Shown here: positions 8,431 through 15,512 of the stretch, one piece after another
Position numbering within the stretch: position 1 is the stretch's first letter
Layout of the letters: each line of letters begins with the position of its first letter
Origin: a virus
IMG/VR virus record: IMGVR_UViG_3300028883_000992
Span: 1 to 64,000 of that record
DNA: 64,000 bases
Reading direction: 5' to 3' (one strand)
Notes under the pieces: generated by a model
What the model was told of the DNA's origin: nothing
Seen by the model: the letters and a program-made list of their open reading frames with translations, nothing else
Database searches by the model: none
Translations under genes and position numbers: made by a program

Positions 8431-8632
8431 TTTATTTCAGTTTACAATGGCTATAAAAAGAGCAATATCAGATATGATTAATAAGTCTTTAATTGAAATT
8501 GCAGAAGAACAAAATGTAGAACTTTTAACTACAAAATATTCCTCTGATGTAATTTTAAGAATAAAGGATAGAATAAACAAAGTGTTTAACGATTATATTA
8601 CATATAGCGAGAATAACAGGATAGGAGAATAA
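8408..8632 (+). CDS. Hypothetical helical protein, 74 aa
   Basis: Small, basic, mainly helical protein that overlaps the helicase by 23 nt and ends exactly before the sigma factor start. The placement suggests a small partner of one of them, but there is no motif to confirm that. Confidence 0.7.
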   Translation: MTLKISHDLFQFTMAIKRAISDMINKSLIEIAEEQNVELLTTKYSSDVILRIKDRINKVFNDYITYSENNRIGE

Positions 8633-9145
8633 ATGAATTTTGATGCAATGTATAAGAAACATCATAGGGAAATAAACGGGTATCTTAAAAAGCATATTTT
8701 TGATGAAGAAGATGCTTTAGAGGTAATACAAGATACTTGGTTTAAAGTATGGAGATTTAAAAATAGTTTTATAGACGACGAAAATAATGGTTTTATAAAA
8801 TGGAGTAAAACGATAGCTAAAAATACTTTTCTTAATTATCTTAGAGCGAAATCAAATAATATAGTTGATAGACAAACATCGTTTGAAACAAGACCGCATA
8901 TTGAAATGGAAGATCACCGCCTTGAAGAAGATAAAATTAAGATAATGAGAAAGAAGGTTGAACTATTTCTAAAAGATGTTGATCCAGAGTTTTCTGAAGC
9001 ATATTTATTATCTGTTTTTAACCATTGTACATATAAGGAAATTAGTGAGATACTTAAAATTCCTGTAGGTACAGTAAAATCACATATAAATCGCGTTAGA
9101 AATTTTATCAGAGAGCATGCGGAGGTATCTGACTTTGCCCCGTAG
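8633..9145 (+). CDS. ECF-like RNA polymerase sigma factor, 170 aa
   Basis: Two-domain sigma70-family protein. Region 2 spans about residues 5-75 (DALEVIQDTWFKVWRF helix for core and -10 recognition). Region 4 is in the last 50 residues, with the helix-turn-helix YKEISEILKIPVGTVKSH. Length and lack of region 3 are typical of ECF/group 4 sigma factors. In a phage it would redirect host RNA polymerase to a subset of phage promoters, possibly the late - strand operon. AGGAG precedes the ATG. A weak terminator and a sigma70-type promoter follow. Confidence 0.9.
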   Translation: MNFDAMYKKHHREINGYLKKHIFDEEDALEVIQDTWFKVWRFKNSFIDDENNGFIKWSKTIAKNTFLNYLRAKSNNIVDRQTSFETRPHIEMEDHRLEEDKIKIMRKKVELFLKDVDPEFSEAYLLSVFNHCTYKEISEILKIPVGTVKSHINRVRNFIREHAEVSDFAP

Positions 9146-9173
9146 GTATGCAAAACTTTGCACATTAAAAACT

Positions 9174-9193
9174 TGGGCTGAGTCCCACTTTTT
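9174..9193 (+). terminator. Weak intrinsic terminator-like hairpin
   Basis: TGGG (9174-9177) pairs with CCCA (9184-9187) around a 6-nt loop and is followed by CTTTTT. The stem is short, so termination would be leaky. It lies between the sigma factor gene and the next promoter. Confidence 0.35.
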
Positions 9194-9195
9194 GC

Positions 9196-9224
9196 TTGAC
9201 AAAAATTTACATTTGTGGTATATT
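9196..9224 (+). promoter_or_regulatory. Sigma70-type promoter upstream of ardC-like gene
   Basis: Perfect TTGACA (9196-9201), 17-nt spacer and TATATT (9219-9224), 30 nt before the ardC start at 9254. The spacer sequence is nearly repeated at the promoter at 21686-21714 (AAAATTTACATTT shared), so these look like a promoter family read by host sigma70. Being placed after the phage sigma gene, it makes the antirestriction gene an independent, probably immediate-early unit. Confidence 0.85.
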
Positions 9225-9253
9225 AACCTTAGATAAGGAGATACAGGAGCATA

Positions 9254-10072
9254 ATGAATCCCTACGAGAAAATCACAGAGGTCTTTGTCAGACACATAGA
9301 CCACGCCATAGAGCACGATACGCCCCTTGTATGGCAAAGAGACTGGACAGCAGACTCCCCACGTTCTTATAACGGGCGTGAATATGCGGGACTGCTTAAT
9401 CAGCTTGTGCTAAATGCTGAAAAAGTAACACATCAATACAAATCTAACATCTGGCTTACTTTTAAGAAAACAAGTGAGTTAGGTGGAAAAGTTAAAAAAG
9501 GTGAAAAATCTACTATTGTCACATTCTGGAAACCTATAACAGTTAAAGAGGATGATGAAGAACGCACAATTCCACTACTCAGATATTACAATGTATTTAA
9601 TGTAGATCAGACAGATATTGAACTTGAATTTGAAGAAGTGGATTTCACAATATTAGATGCAGAACAACTTATTAAAAATTGGAAAGACTGCCCTGATATT
9701 AAAAATCATCCTGAAAAAGCATTTTACAGAGTTGGTGAAGATACGGTTTATATTCCTGACATGTCTCAATTTAAAAGTGCAGAAGGATATTATCAAACAC
9801 TTTTCCATGAGCTTATACACTCAACAGGACATAAAGATAGGCTCAATAGAAGTCTTAAAAATGGATTTGGATCAGAAAAGTACGGGATAGAAGAATTAAT
9901 AGCGGAAATAGGAAGTGCATTTTTGTGTAATAAAACAGGGATTGCACCCAAAATTGACAATTCTATTGCATATTTAAGAGGGTGGCTCAAAGCAGTTAAA
10001 GATGATATAAAAATGATAATCTATGCTTCACAGAGATCACAGAAAGCAGTTAACTACATAATAGGAGATTAG
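9254..10072 (+). CDS. ardC: ArdC-type antirestriction protein (ssDNA-binding + zincin domain), 272 aa
   Basis: The N-terminal ssDNA-binding domain (about residues 3-120, with VWQRDW, SYNGREYAGLLN and a LGGKVKKGEKS segment) matches the ArdC_N/DUF1738 pattern. The C-terminal metallopeptidase domain carries HELIHSTGH (residues 185-193: His185, His189, His193) and the downstream EELIAE helix. ArdC proteins of plasmids and phages protect incoming DNA against restriction. AAGGAG lies upstream and a strong promoter is at 9196. Base composition at the 5' end is less AT-rich than in the neighbours, consistent with separate acquisition. Confidence 0.92.
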   Translation: MNPYEKITEVFVRHIDHAIEHDTPLVWQRDWTADSPRSYNGREYAGLLNQLVLNAEKVTHQYKSNIWLTFKKTSELGGKVKKGEKSTIVTFWKPITVKEDDEERTIPLLRYYNVFNVDQTDIELEFEEVDFTILDAEQLIKNWKDCPDIKNHPEKAFYRVGEDTVYIPDMSQFKSAEGYYQTLFHELIHSTGHKDRLNRSLKNGFGSEKYGIEELIAEIGSAFLCNKTGIAPKIDNSIAYLRGWLKAVKDDIKMIIYASQRSQKAVNYIIGD

Positions 10073-10345
10073 ATGTTTACACGTAAATATTATAATTTTG
10101 CAACAAAAGAAGAAAATGTTTTTGAGTATTATACTGAAGAAGAAATTCAACAGCATCTTAACGCATGTCAAAGCATGATTCTGCGTAAAATTATAACAGA
10201 TTTACTAAACGACAGAACGGAGTTGATACAATCACTATCAAATACATTATATAGTCATGCAGATGGATGTGATGAATGTAGGGCAGAAATGGATTATTGG
10301 CAAAAACAACTACCGGAATATAAAGATTCATTTAGAAAGGAGTAA
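10073..10345 (+). CDS. Hypothetical protein, 90 aa
   Basis: Starts immediately after the ardC stop, with AGGAG upstream, so the two are probably co-expressed. Helical, with a HADGCDECRAEMDYW segment (residues 62-76) in which one His and two Cys could bind metal. No family recognised; perhaps an accessory protein of ArdC. Confidence 0.75.
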   Translation: MFTRKYYNFATKEENVFEYYTEEEIQQHLNACQSMILRKIITDLLNDRTELIQSLSNTLYSHADGCDECRAEMDYWQKQLPEYKDSFRKE

Positions 10346-10400
10346 TTTTTAAAAGCGTTTTTTTAACTGTATTTTTAACCTTAACTTAACAGGAGTTAAC

Positions 10401-10742
10401 ATGTTTACCGAATTCACAAACAAGGGAACGAGAAACAACACAAAGAAGGTCTTTAGCATTAACAACAGTGGAACCGCTACTTTTTCTTCTGGTTTGATTT
10501 CAGATGTTAGAGAGCGCATGGATTTTAATGCAGATGATCGCATTTCTGTTGTTGTATTGCATGATGGTGAGCGTTTTGGTTTTAAGTTCTATCGTAAGGA
10601 CAATGCACCTAATCACGCATTTATAATCGGTAAGAAAGTTCCGTCTTTTTCTGCATATTCACTCCAGAAGGAATATGGAATTGAAAATGTAAAGATGGAA
10701 GTTGAGTTTGATGAAGATAACGAAATCTTTGTCACAATGTAA
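10401..10742 (+). CDS. Hypothetical protein, 113 aa
   Basis: Starts after AGGAG. Beta-rich, balanced charge, with codon use slightly richer in GC than the neighbours (many -CGC and -TCT codons), which may reflect high expression. A stable hairpin follows immediately. No motif recognised. Confidence 0.78.
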   Translation: MFTEFTNKGTRNNTKKVFSINNSGTATFSSGLISDVRERMDFNADDRISVVVLHDGERFGFKFYRKDNAPNHAFIIGKKVPSFSAYSLQKEYGIENVKMEVEFDEDNEIFVTM

Positions 10743-10752
10743 ATAAAGAAAG

Positions 10753-10776
10753 GCTCCCCTCAGAAATGGGGGGAGC
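10753..10776 (+). promoter_or_regulatory. GC-rich hairpin covering a ribosome binding site
   Basis: GCTCCCC (10753-10759) pairs with GGGGAGC (10770-10776) across a 10-nt loop. The 3' arm is also the only purine-rich ribosome binding site for the gene starting at 10785 (GGGGGGAG about 9 nt before ATG). There is no U-tract, so it is better explained as translational control or RNA end protection than as a terminator. Confidence 0.6.
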
Positions 10777-10784
10777 ATACTATT

Positions 10785-11291
10785 ATGATATATTTTACTT
10801 CAGATCACCATTTTTTTCACAGTAATATTATTGATTACTGTGGTCGACCATTTAAAAATGTTGAAAACATGAATAAAACAATGGCTATACGTTGGAACCA
10901 AGTGGTTAAACCTAATGATGTTGTATATCATCTTGGGGATTTTGCACTTGCCAAAAAAGATGATGATATTTCATTCTTTTATGACCTTAATGGTGATATA
11001 ATACTGATAAAAGGTAATCATGATAGGCACATCAAAAGATTTAAAGATCGTTTTGTTTTTGTAACAAATCAACAACAAATAATTTATAAAAATCACAATT
11101 TTTTTATGAGTCACCGTTGTGTTACAACAACTTATTGGGATAGTGGTACAATATATCTGCATGGACATCGACACGTTGGAGACAAATGGAACAAAAATGT
11201 GCATGGGGATACAAACAAGATTAATGTTTGCGTTGATCTTTGGGATTTTTATCCTATTAATATTGACACAATTTTAAGGATGGTAAAATAA
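10785..11291 (+). CDS. Calcineurin-like metallophosphoesterase, 168 aa
   Basis: All signature metal ligands are present: D7-x-H9 (SDHHFFH), G51-D52 (HLGDFA), GNHD (77-80), His110 (MSHR) and GHRH (127-130). Length and order match small phage and bacterial phosphoesterases of this superfamily. The substrate cannot be told from sequence. Its start lies behind a hairpin that hides the ribosome binding site, and it is directly followed by a DNA repair glycosylase. Confidence 0.9.
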   Translation: MIYFTSDHHFFHSNIIDYCGRPFKNVENMNKTMAIRWNQVVKPNDVVYHLGDFALAKKDDDISFFYDLNGDIILIKGNHDRHIKRFKDRFVFVTNQQQIIYKNHNFFMSHRCVTTTYWDSGTIYLHGHRHVGDKWNKNVHGDTNKINVCVDLWDFYPINIDTILRMVK

Positions 11292-11719
11292 TGAGACTCT
11301 GGACATTACACCCACGTTATTTAGATCAAAAAGGCTTGTGTGGGTTATGGCGTGAAGCTATAATGGCGCAAAATGTTATTCATGGATTAACATCTGGTTA
11401 TAAAAATCACCCACAGTTAATTAGATTTAAGAACAATAAAAGTTTGATCCATGATTATCTTTTAGCAGTCTTTGATGAATCGTTAGAAAGAGGATATAAT
11501 TTTAATTCCGGTAATATTATTCCTCTCAAAAAATTAGAGCCATTATTTTTAATACCTGTCACTTTGGGACAAGTAAACTATGAAATAAAACTTTTAATAC
11601 ACAAATTACAGAAAAGAGGAAGATCAACAGAGTTTCTAAAAAGCGGTATAGAACTGTTCCCCATATTTCATATAATTCCCGGTGATATAGAATCTTGGGA
11701 AAAAGTAAAGGAGTTTTAA
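11291..11719 (+). CDS. Pyrimidine dimer DNA glycosylase (T4 endonuclease V-like), 142 aa
   Basis: The N-terminus MRLWTLHPRYLDQKGLCGLW, then REAIMAQNVI, GYKNHPQLIRF and a C-terminal helix DESLERGYNFN, is characteristic of bacterial and phage proteins of the T4 DenV (pyrimidine dimer glycosylase/AP lyase) family. Expected role: base excision of UV-induced cyclobutane dimers in phage DNA. Glu22 corresponds in position to the catalytic glutamate region of DenV. It shares the A of ATGA with the phosphoesterase stop. Confidence 0.85.
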   Translation: MRLWTLHPRYLDQKGLCGLWREAIMAQNVIHGLTSGYKNHPQLIRFKNNKSLIHDYLLAVFDESLERGYNFNSGNIIPLKKLEPLFLIPVTLGQVNYEIKLLIHKLQKRGRSTEFLKSGIELFPIFHIIPGDIESWEKVKEF

Positions 11720-11720
11720 A

Positions 11721-12614
11721 ATGGAACAGAAAATTAAAGGTTGGAAAGTATTTAATAGTGATTTATCGTGTGCCCCTAACGGCAAGAAATTTCAATATGA
11801 AGTTGGAAAAACATATGAAGAAAACAATATACGATTGTGTGTCAGAGGTTTTCATTTTCATACAAACCCTGAACACTTATTTCATTATTATAGTTATACA
11901 ACAAATATAAGAGTATGTGAAATAGAAGCATCTGGCGACATAATAAATGGTGATGATAAATCTGTGTGCTCTAAAATAACAATTATTAAAGAACTGTCGC
12001 AACAAGAAATACTGGAGTTAGTAAACACAGGAAAATCAAATTCAGGTATATATAACAGTGGAAACTGTAACAGTGGACGCTATAACAGTGGAAACTATAA
12101 CAGTGGACGCTATAACAGTGGAAACTGTAACAGTGGACACTATAACAGTGGACACTATAACAGTGGAAACTATAACAGTGGAAACTATAACAGTGGACGC
12201 TATAACAGTGGTGACTGTAACGGTGGAAACTGTAACAGTGGTTACTGTAACAGTGGTAACAATAACAGTGGAAACTATAACAGTGGTGACTGTAACAGTG
12301 GATTTTTTAATACAGGTATACCACCATTAAGAATATTTAACAAAGAAACTACAATTGATAGAAATGAAATACAATGGCCTCGCTTTACTTATAATATTAA
12401 CCTAACAGAATGGATAGAAGATGAAGAAAATCCAGAAGGATACTTAAAAACATATAGCTACAAAAAAGCATGGCGTAATGCATGGGAAGCAACAGATTTC
12501 AATGATCGTAAACTTGTTTTAAAACTTCCTAATTGGGATAATGAAATTTTTAAAGAGATAACAGGCATTGACGCGGAGGCTGAAATTGAAGATCAAAAGA
12601 AGTCAAATCAGTAA
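11721..12614 (+). CDS. DUF7666-type protein with pentapeptide-like repeat tail, 297 aa
   Basis: Residues 5-95 (KGWKVFNSDLSC, FQYEVGKTYEE, LCVRGFHFHTNPEHLF, RVCEIEASGDI) match the uncharacterised phage domain I know as DUF7666. Residues about 106-200 are some 18 tandem pentapeptides of the form NSGxx, with x often Asn, Arg, His, Tyr or Cys. Such runs may form a quadrilateral beta-helix like pentapeptide repeat proteins, some of which mimic DNA. The last 90 residues are a soluble domain (QWPRFTYN, YKKAWRNAWE). No enzymatic role is known. Confidence 0.85.
   Translation: MEQKIKGWKVFNSDLSCAPNGKKFQYEVGKTYEENNIRLCVRGFHFHTNPEHLFHYYSYTTNIRVCEIEASGDIINGDDKSVCSKITIIKELSQQEILELVNTGKSNSGIYNSGNCNSGRYNSGNYNSGRYNSGNCNSGHYNSGHYNSGNYNSGNYNSGRYNSGDCNGGNCNSGYCNSGNNNSGNYNSGDCNSGFFNTGIPPLRIFNKETTIDRNEIQWPRFTYNINLTEWIEDEENPEGYLKTYSYKKAWRNAWEATDFNDRKLVLKLPNWDNEIFKEITGIDAEAEIEDQKKSNQ
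12037..12312 (+). repeat. 15-bp tandem repeat array (coding)
   Basis: About 18 imperfect copies of a 15-bp unit close to AACAGTGGAAACTAT lie within the DUF7666-type gene and encode NSGxx pentapeptides. Variation falls mainly at the codons after Gly, which fits selection on a repeated coil rather than neutral expansion. The array also keeps a second frame open without making a credible gene. Confidence 0.95.
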
Positions 12615-12933
12615 GTTTTTGAGAGAAAACTCTGAAGGTCATATTTTTAGTGCAGTCTTTGAATATAAAGACAATGCAACTAATAGAAAACTTGGCAGAG
12701 TAGGAAAAGACAGGGAAATGTTATGTCGTTTAGGAGTAAAATCTTATACAAAAGGTGTTGTAAAGCCAGAAGATCGCAGAAAGGAAGATGATAATAATCA
12801 AGTGCTTACTGTCTATGATATGACAAAATGGAAAGAAGGTCAAACAGAAGAACAGGCATACAGAAGAATAAATATAGCAGGGCTAAAAAGCCTGAAAATT
12901 AACGGTATAAAATATGAGGTAACAGATGACTAA
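12586..12933 (+). CDS. SH3 beta-barrel fold-like phage protein, 115 aa
   Basis: Pattern: an initial helix (ISKFLRENSEG), HIFSAVFEYKD, MLCRLGVKSYTKGV, LTVYDMTKW, YRRINIAGLKSLKING. This matches small phage proteins annotated as SH3 beta-barrel fold-containing. Start inferred as TTG at 12586, 6 nt after CGGAGG; an in-frame TTG at 12568 lacks a ribosome binding site. It overlaps the previous gene's end. The role is unknown; the fold often binds nucleic acid or protein. Confidence 0.75.
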   Translation: MKIKRSQISKFLRENSEGHIFSAVFEYKDNATNRKLGRVGKDREMLCRLGVKSYTKGVVKPEDRRKEDDNNQVLTVYDMTKWKEGQTEEQAYRRINIAGLKSLKINGIKYEVTDD

Positions 12934-13087
12934 TTGGATAAAAATGTGGATATCATTTGCAATGGTACACATTTGTTGTATATTAACATTTATAACAAAA
13001 TGGGAATATTTAGTAATACCTCAATACATAGCATTAGCACTTCAAATTTATTACCTTGTTAAATGGTGGAAGGAAAATAAAAAATGA
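12926..13087 (+). CDS. Small two-span membrane protein, 53 aa
   Basis: Two hydrophobic helices (about residues 7-24 and 29-46) are separated by a short KWEY turn, with a basic tail KWWKENKK. It overlaps neighbours at both ends (8 nt upstream, ATGA downstream). GAGGT precedes the ATG. Predicted inner-membrane protein of unknown function. A promoter-like sequence lies inside it at 12956-12984. Confidence 0.65.
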   Translation: MTNWIKMWISFAMVHICCILTFITKWEYLVIPQYIALALQIYYLVKWWKENKK

Positions 13088-13284
13088 ATAACATTTATGG
13101 AAATTCAAACATTATTTATGCTATAACAGAAGAACATATACAAGAAATAGCACAATTAAAAGTAGGAAGAACACTAACTGAAGAAGAATTATATTCAGTA
13201 GAAAAAGGATTATCATACGGATTACCAGAAACCGTAATGTTAGTATTAGATATAGCTATAGAGGAAGCAACATGCACAAAATAG
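13084..13284 (+). CDS. Hypothetical helical protein, 66 aa
   Basis: Starts by ATGA overlap behind GGAAGG. Mostly helical, acidic, with a C-terminal Cys. It overlaps the next frame by 13 nt. No family recognised. Confidence 0.7.
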   Translation: MNNIYGNSNIIYAITEEHIQEIAQLKVGRTLTEEELYSVEKGLSYGLPETVMLVLDIAIEEATCTK

Positions 13285-13457
13285 ATAGAACCAAAAGATA
13301 TTATCGTGGTTTTGTTATTGAGGAATATCAGGGCGACAAAACTATGATACATTTTAGACATGAAAATGACTTAGCAAGAGATTGGCAACACATAAGACAA
13401 ACAGATGTCAATGAAGTTAGTAATATCATAGATTACATACTACTATACGGAGGATAA
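13272..13457 (+). CDS. Hypothetical protein, 61 aa
   Basis: Small protein with beta strands (YYRGFVIEEYQGDKTMIHF) and a helical tail. GAGGAAG lies upstream. Its last codons supply ACGGAGG, the ribosome binding site for the following membrane peptide. Function unknown. Confidence 0.7.
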   Translation: MHKIDRTKRYYRGFVIEEYQGDKTMIHFRHENDLARDWQHIRQTDVNEVSNIIDYILLYGG

Positions 13458-13458
13458 T

Positions 13459-13575
13459 GTGTTAGATAAACTAAATAAATTATTAACTGATAATGGTCAT
13501 CTTATATTGGTATTAGGTTTTTTGTTTACATTTATGATAATATTTATAGTATCAATGATTTTAAATAAAATATAG
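13459..13575 (+). CDS. Small single-span membrane protein, 38 aa, GTG start
   Basis: GTG start 5 nt after ACGGAGG. A short polar N-terminus (LDKLNKLLTDNGH) is followed by one hydrophobic helix of about 21 residues, then LNKI. It sits immediately before the RuvB-like gene. A membrane protein of unknown role. Confidence 0.6.
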   Translation: MLDKLNKLLTDNGHLILVLGFLFTFMIIFIVSMILNKI

Positions 13576-13583
13576 GTAATCAT

Positions 13584-14555
13584 ATGGTAGGACAAGATAA
13601 CATCAGAGAAGATTTGTTAATAAATATACGTGCATCTGCTAATGCAGAACGTATGTTGGAACACACTTTCTTTGGCGGTGGATATGGATTAGGAAAATCA
13701 ACTGCGGCAAGATGGGTAGCAGAACAAATAGGCAACTATTTTAAATCTAATGTAGATTTTAGAAAAGCAAAAACAGGAAGCGAAATAAAAGATGAAGATA
13801 CGTTGTTATATTTTATTCAAGACGTAGAATTAGACACATATAAGATTTTATTTATTGATGAAGCACATTCACTTCCGAAAAAATTGATAGGAACATTAAA
13901 CACATATCTTGACCATCTTGCCAATAAAGAACCTATTGCGGGACAAATTCACCGCCCTGTTACGCTCATTATGGCATCTGAATTTGAATCAAAATTAGAA
14001 CATTCATTGAGATCGAGATGCGTACATTCATATATTTTAGAGCCTTATTCAGTAGAAGGTTTAATAGCTGTACAAGTTTTTCATCTTGATAATATAATGC
14101 AAAATTTTAAATATGATGGAGACATACCAGATTATACATTGCGATATATAGCAGAACGCTCAAGACAAGTAGCAAGATACGCAGTTAATTATCTTCAAAA
14201 AGCCATAAAGGAAGCACAAGTTAAAAATATCAAAGAACTTGACATTAAGACAGTGCAAAATATGTTTGATCGTATAGGTGTAGGTGAATACGGTCTATGC
14301 AAACAAGAACAAGCTATATTATGGCACTTATATATTACCACCACAAGAGAACATGCAGGACACCCTATATCTATCAACAGTCTCGCAGAACAAATGTCAA
14401 TAGCAAAAGAATCTATACTTAAAGATTATGAACCATTTTTAAATACATTAGGACTTATAAGCATAAGAAAAGGACGCACACTATCACAAAAAGGTTTGAA
14501 ATTTGTTAAAGAAAATCCTAAACTTAAAGAGGTCTATGAATCATGGCGAAATTAA
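13584..14555 (+). CDS. RuvB-like AAA+ ATPase, 323 aa
   Basis: RuvB-type architecture: opening VGQDNIRE, Walker A GGYGLGKST (residues 32-40), Walker B LFIDEAHSLP (89-97), sensor segments LIMASEFESKLEHSLRSRC, an AAA+ lid, and a C-terminal winged-helix region (LAEQMSIAKESILKDYEPFL, GLISIRKGRTLS). RuvB motors drive Holliday-junction branch migration with RuvA; no RuvA-like gene is visible nearby. A 54-residue HTH protein overlaps its end. The role in phage recombination or fork processing is inferred. Confidence 0.85.
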   Translation: MVGQDNIREDLLINIRASANAERMLEHTFFGGGYGLGKSTAARWVAEQIGNYFKSNVDFRKAKTGSEIKDEDTLLYFIQDVELDTYKILFIDEAHSLPKKLIGTLNTYLDHLANKEPIAGQIHRPVTLIMASEFESKLEHSLRSRCVHSYILEPYSVEGLIAVQVFHLDNIMQNFKYDGDIPDYTLRYIAERSRQVARYAVNYLQKAIKEAQVKNIKELDIKTVQNMFDRIGVGEYGLCKQEQAILWHLYITTTREHAGHPISINSLAEQMSIAKESILKDYEPFLNTLGLISIRKGRTLSQKGLKFVKENPKLKEVYESWRN

Positions 14556-14707
14556 AATGGACATTAAGACATCCTTATGCTAAAGAAATAGTTGACTTAC
14601 GTAAAAAAGACTATAATTTCCGTGAAATTTCAGAAATTATAACTGAAAAACGCGGTGAAGTTATAAGTAGACAAGCATGTCATCAGATTTATAAAGATAA
14701 TAAATAA
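14543..14707 (+). CDS. Small helix-turn-helix protein, 54 aa
   Basis: Basic protein with a likely HTH: YNFREISEIITEKRGEVISR then QACHQIYK, similar in shape to the recognition domain of recombinase or sigma region 4 proteins. It overlaps the RuvB-like gene by 13 nt, so the two are coupled. It could guide that ATPase to DNA or act as a regulator of the structured leader just downstream. Not assigned to a family. Confidence 0.6.
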   Translation: MAKLKWTLRHPYAKEIVDLRKKDYNFREISEIITEKRGEVISRQACHQIYKDNK

Positions 14708-14727
14708 ACTATCCAGTGGTACTTTTC

Positions 14728-14798
14728 GGGTGATTCTCCGTGTCCGTAGTAAGAATCACTCCACAAAGGAAATGTGATGACTGAAGTATCGGGCACGG
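14728..14798 (+). ncRNA. Predicted H-type pseudoknot in a 5' leader
   Basis: GGGTGATTCT (14728-14737) pairs with AGAATCACTC (14752-14761), 10 bp with one G-U. The hairpin loop CCGTGTCCG (14738-14746) is complementary to CGGGCACGG (14790-14798), 9 bp with one G-U. Together they form an H-type pseudoknot ending 12 nt before the GGAGG of the gene at 14820. The 112-nt gap holds no convincing gene, only a nine-codon frame (14777-14806). The layout suggests a riboswitch or protein-binding leader. It does not match any riboswitch consensus I can recall. Confidence 0.6.
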
Positions 14799-14819
14799 AG
14801 AAATAAATTTGGAGGTTTT

Positions 14820-14990
14820 ATGGAACAATATAATGGATTTACACTAAGATATTTTAATGAAAAGGAAATAATGATATACGGATTTAAAGGCACTGTAATT
14901 ATGCGTGATGGTGCTCAATACTTTGTTCCATATACACTATTGGGAGCTAAAAGTTTCATTGATTTTATAGTGAGAAATTATGAAACGTAG
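14820..14990 (+). CDS. Hypothetical protein, 56 aa
   Basis: TTGGAGG precedes the ATG, just downstream of the pseudoknot, so this is the gene most likely controlled by it. Beta-rich with aromatic residues (FTLRYFNEKEIMIYGF). It overlaps the next gene by 11 nt. No homology recognised. Confidence 0.7.
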   Translation: MEQYNGFTLRYFNEKEIMIYGFKGTVIMRDGAQYFVPYTLLGAKSFIDFIVRNYET

Positions 14991-15186
14991 ATATAGAGAG
15001 ATACATCCCAACACATATAAGAAATGGCAAAGAGTGTATAAGTTTCATACATACCACAAAGATACTGATCCTTATAGCATGATTTGTGTAAGATATGAGA
15101 AAGGTAATACATTATATATAGGAACAGGGAAATCTAAAGAAGAGGCTATATGCAATTTAATGGATCAAATTAAACCTCTAAAATAA
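14980..15186 (+). CDS. Hypothetical basic protein, 68 aa
   Basis: Highly basic N-terminus (KRRYREIHPNTYKKWQRVYKF) suggests nucleic-acid binding. It ends directly before the tRNA-Gln gene. No family recognised. Confidence 0.7.
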   Translation: MKRRYREIHPNTYKKWQRVYKFHTYHKDTDPYSMICVRYEKGNTLYIGTGKSKEEAICNLMDQIKPLK

Positions 15187-15257
15187 TGCCGTATAGTGTA
15201 ATGGTAGCATACAAGACTTTGACTCTTGGGGTGTAGGTTCAAATCCTGCTACGGCAG
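15187..15257 (+). tRNA. tRNA-Gln (anticodon TTG)
   Basis: Acceptor stem TGCCGTA/TACGGCA, anticodon stem CAAGA/TCTTG with loop CTTTGAC (anticodon TTG, normal T33), T arm GTAGG-TTCAAAT-CCTGC and discriminator G as usual for Gln. CCA is not encoded. It lies in a + strand operon between protein genes, so it must be processed from the mRNA. Confidence 0.92.
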
Positions 15258-15266
15258 AAAGGTATT

Positions 15267-15485
15267 ATGATTACTTTAAACAATGTACAAGTTGACGACC
15301 ATCAAATAGTTGATGTTTTCATTGATTTTTTTGCCAACACACACAATGAAGAACAGGCATATATTATTAATGAAATAGCTGTTGCATTATCAGAAATTTG
15401 CGAAATAAACTATGACTATCAATGTAATATGATAAAAGATAAGCTCAATGCAAATGGTCGTGATTTTATTGACAGGTTGAAATAA
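15267..15485 (+). CDS. Hypothetical protein, 72 aa
   Basis: Follows the tRNA; AAAGG lies before the ATG. Acidic and helical with no motif seen. It is the last gene before a 125-nt intergenic region with an inverted repeat and a promoter. Confidence 0.7.
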   Translation: MITLNNVQVDDHQIVDVFIDFFANTHNEEQAYIINEIAVALSEICEINYDYQCNMIKDKLNANGRDFIDRLK

Positions 15486-15512
15486 ACAATTCCTTCATAT
15501 CTATGTGTCCTA

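Noticed and set aside
12037-12312. Possible CRISPR array
   Set aside because: The period is only 15 bp with no unique spacers, and the units are in-frame codons of one protein.
12058-12330. Long open frame reading as alternating TVxTIT repeats inside the NSGxx array
   Set aside because: It is the alternate frame of the 15-bp coding repeat; low complexity, no ribosome binding site, and the other frame is a complete three-part protein.
12956-12984. TTTGCA-17-TATATT promoter-like sequence resembling those at 9196 and 21686
   Set aside because: Lies inside the coding region of a small membrane protein and has a poor -35 box; not listed as a feature, only mentioned as a possible relative.
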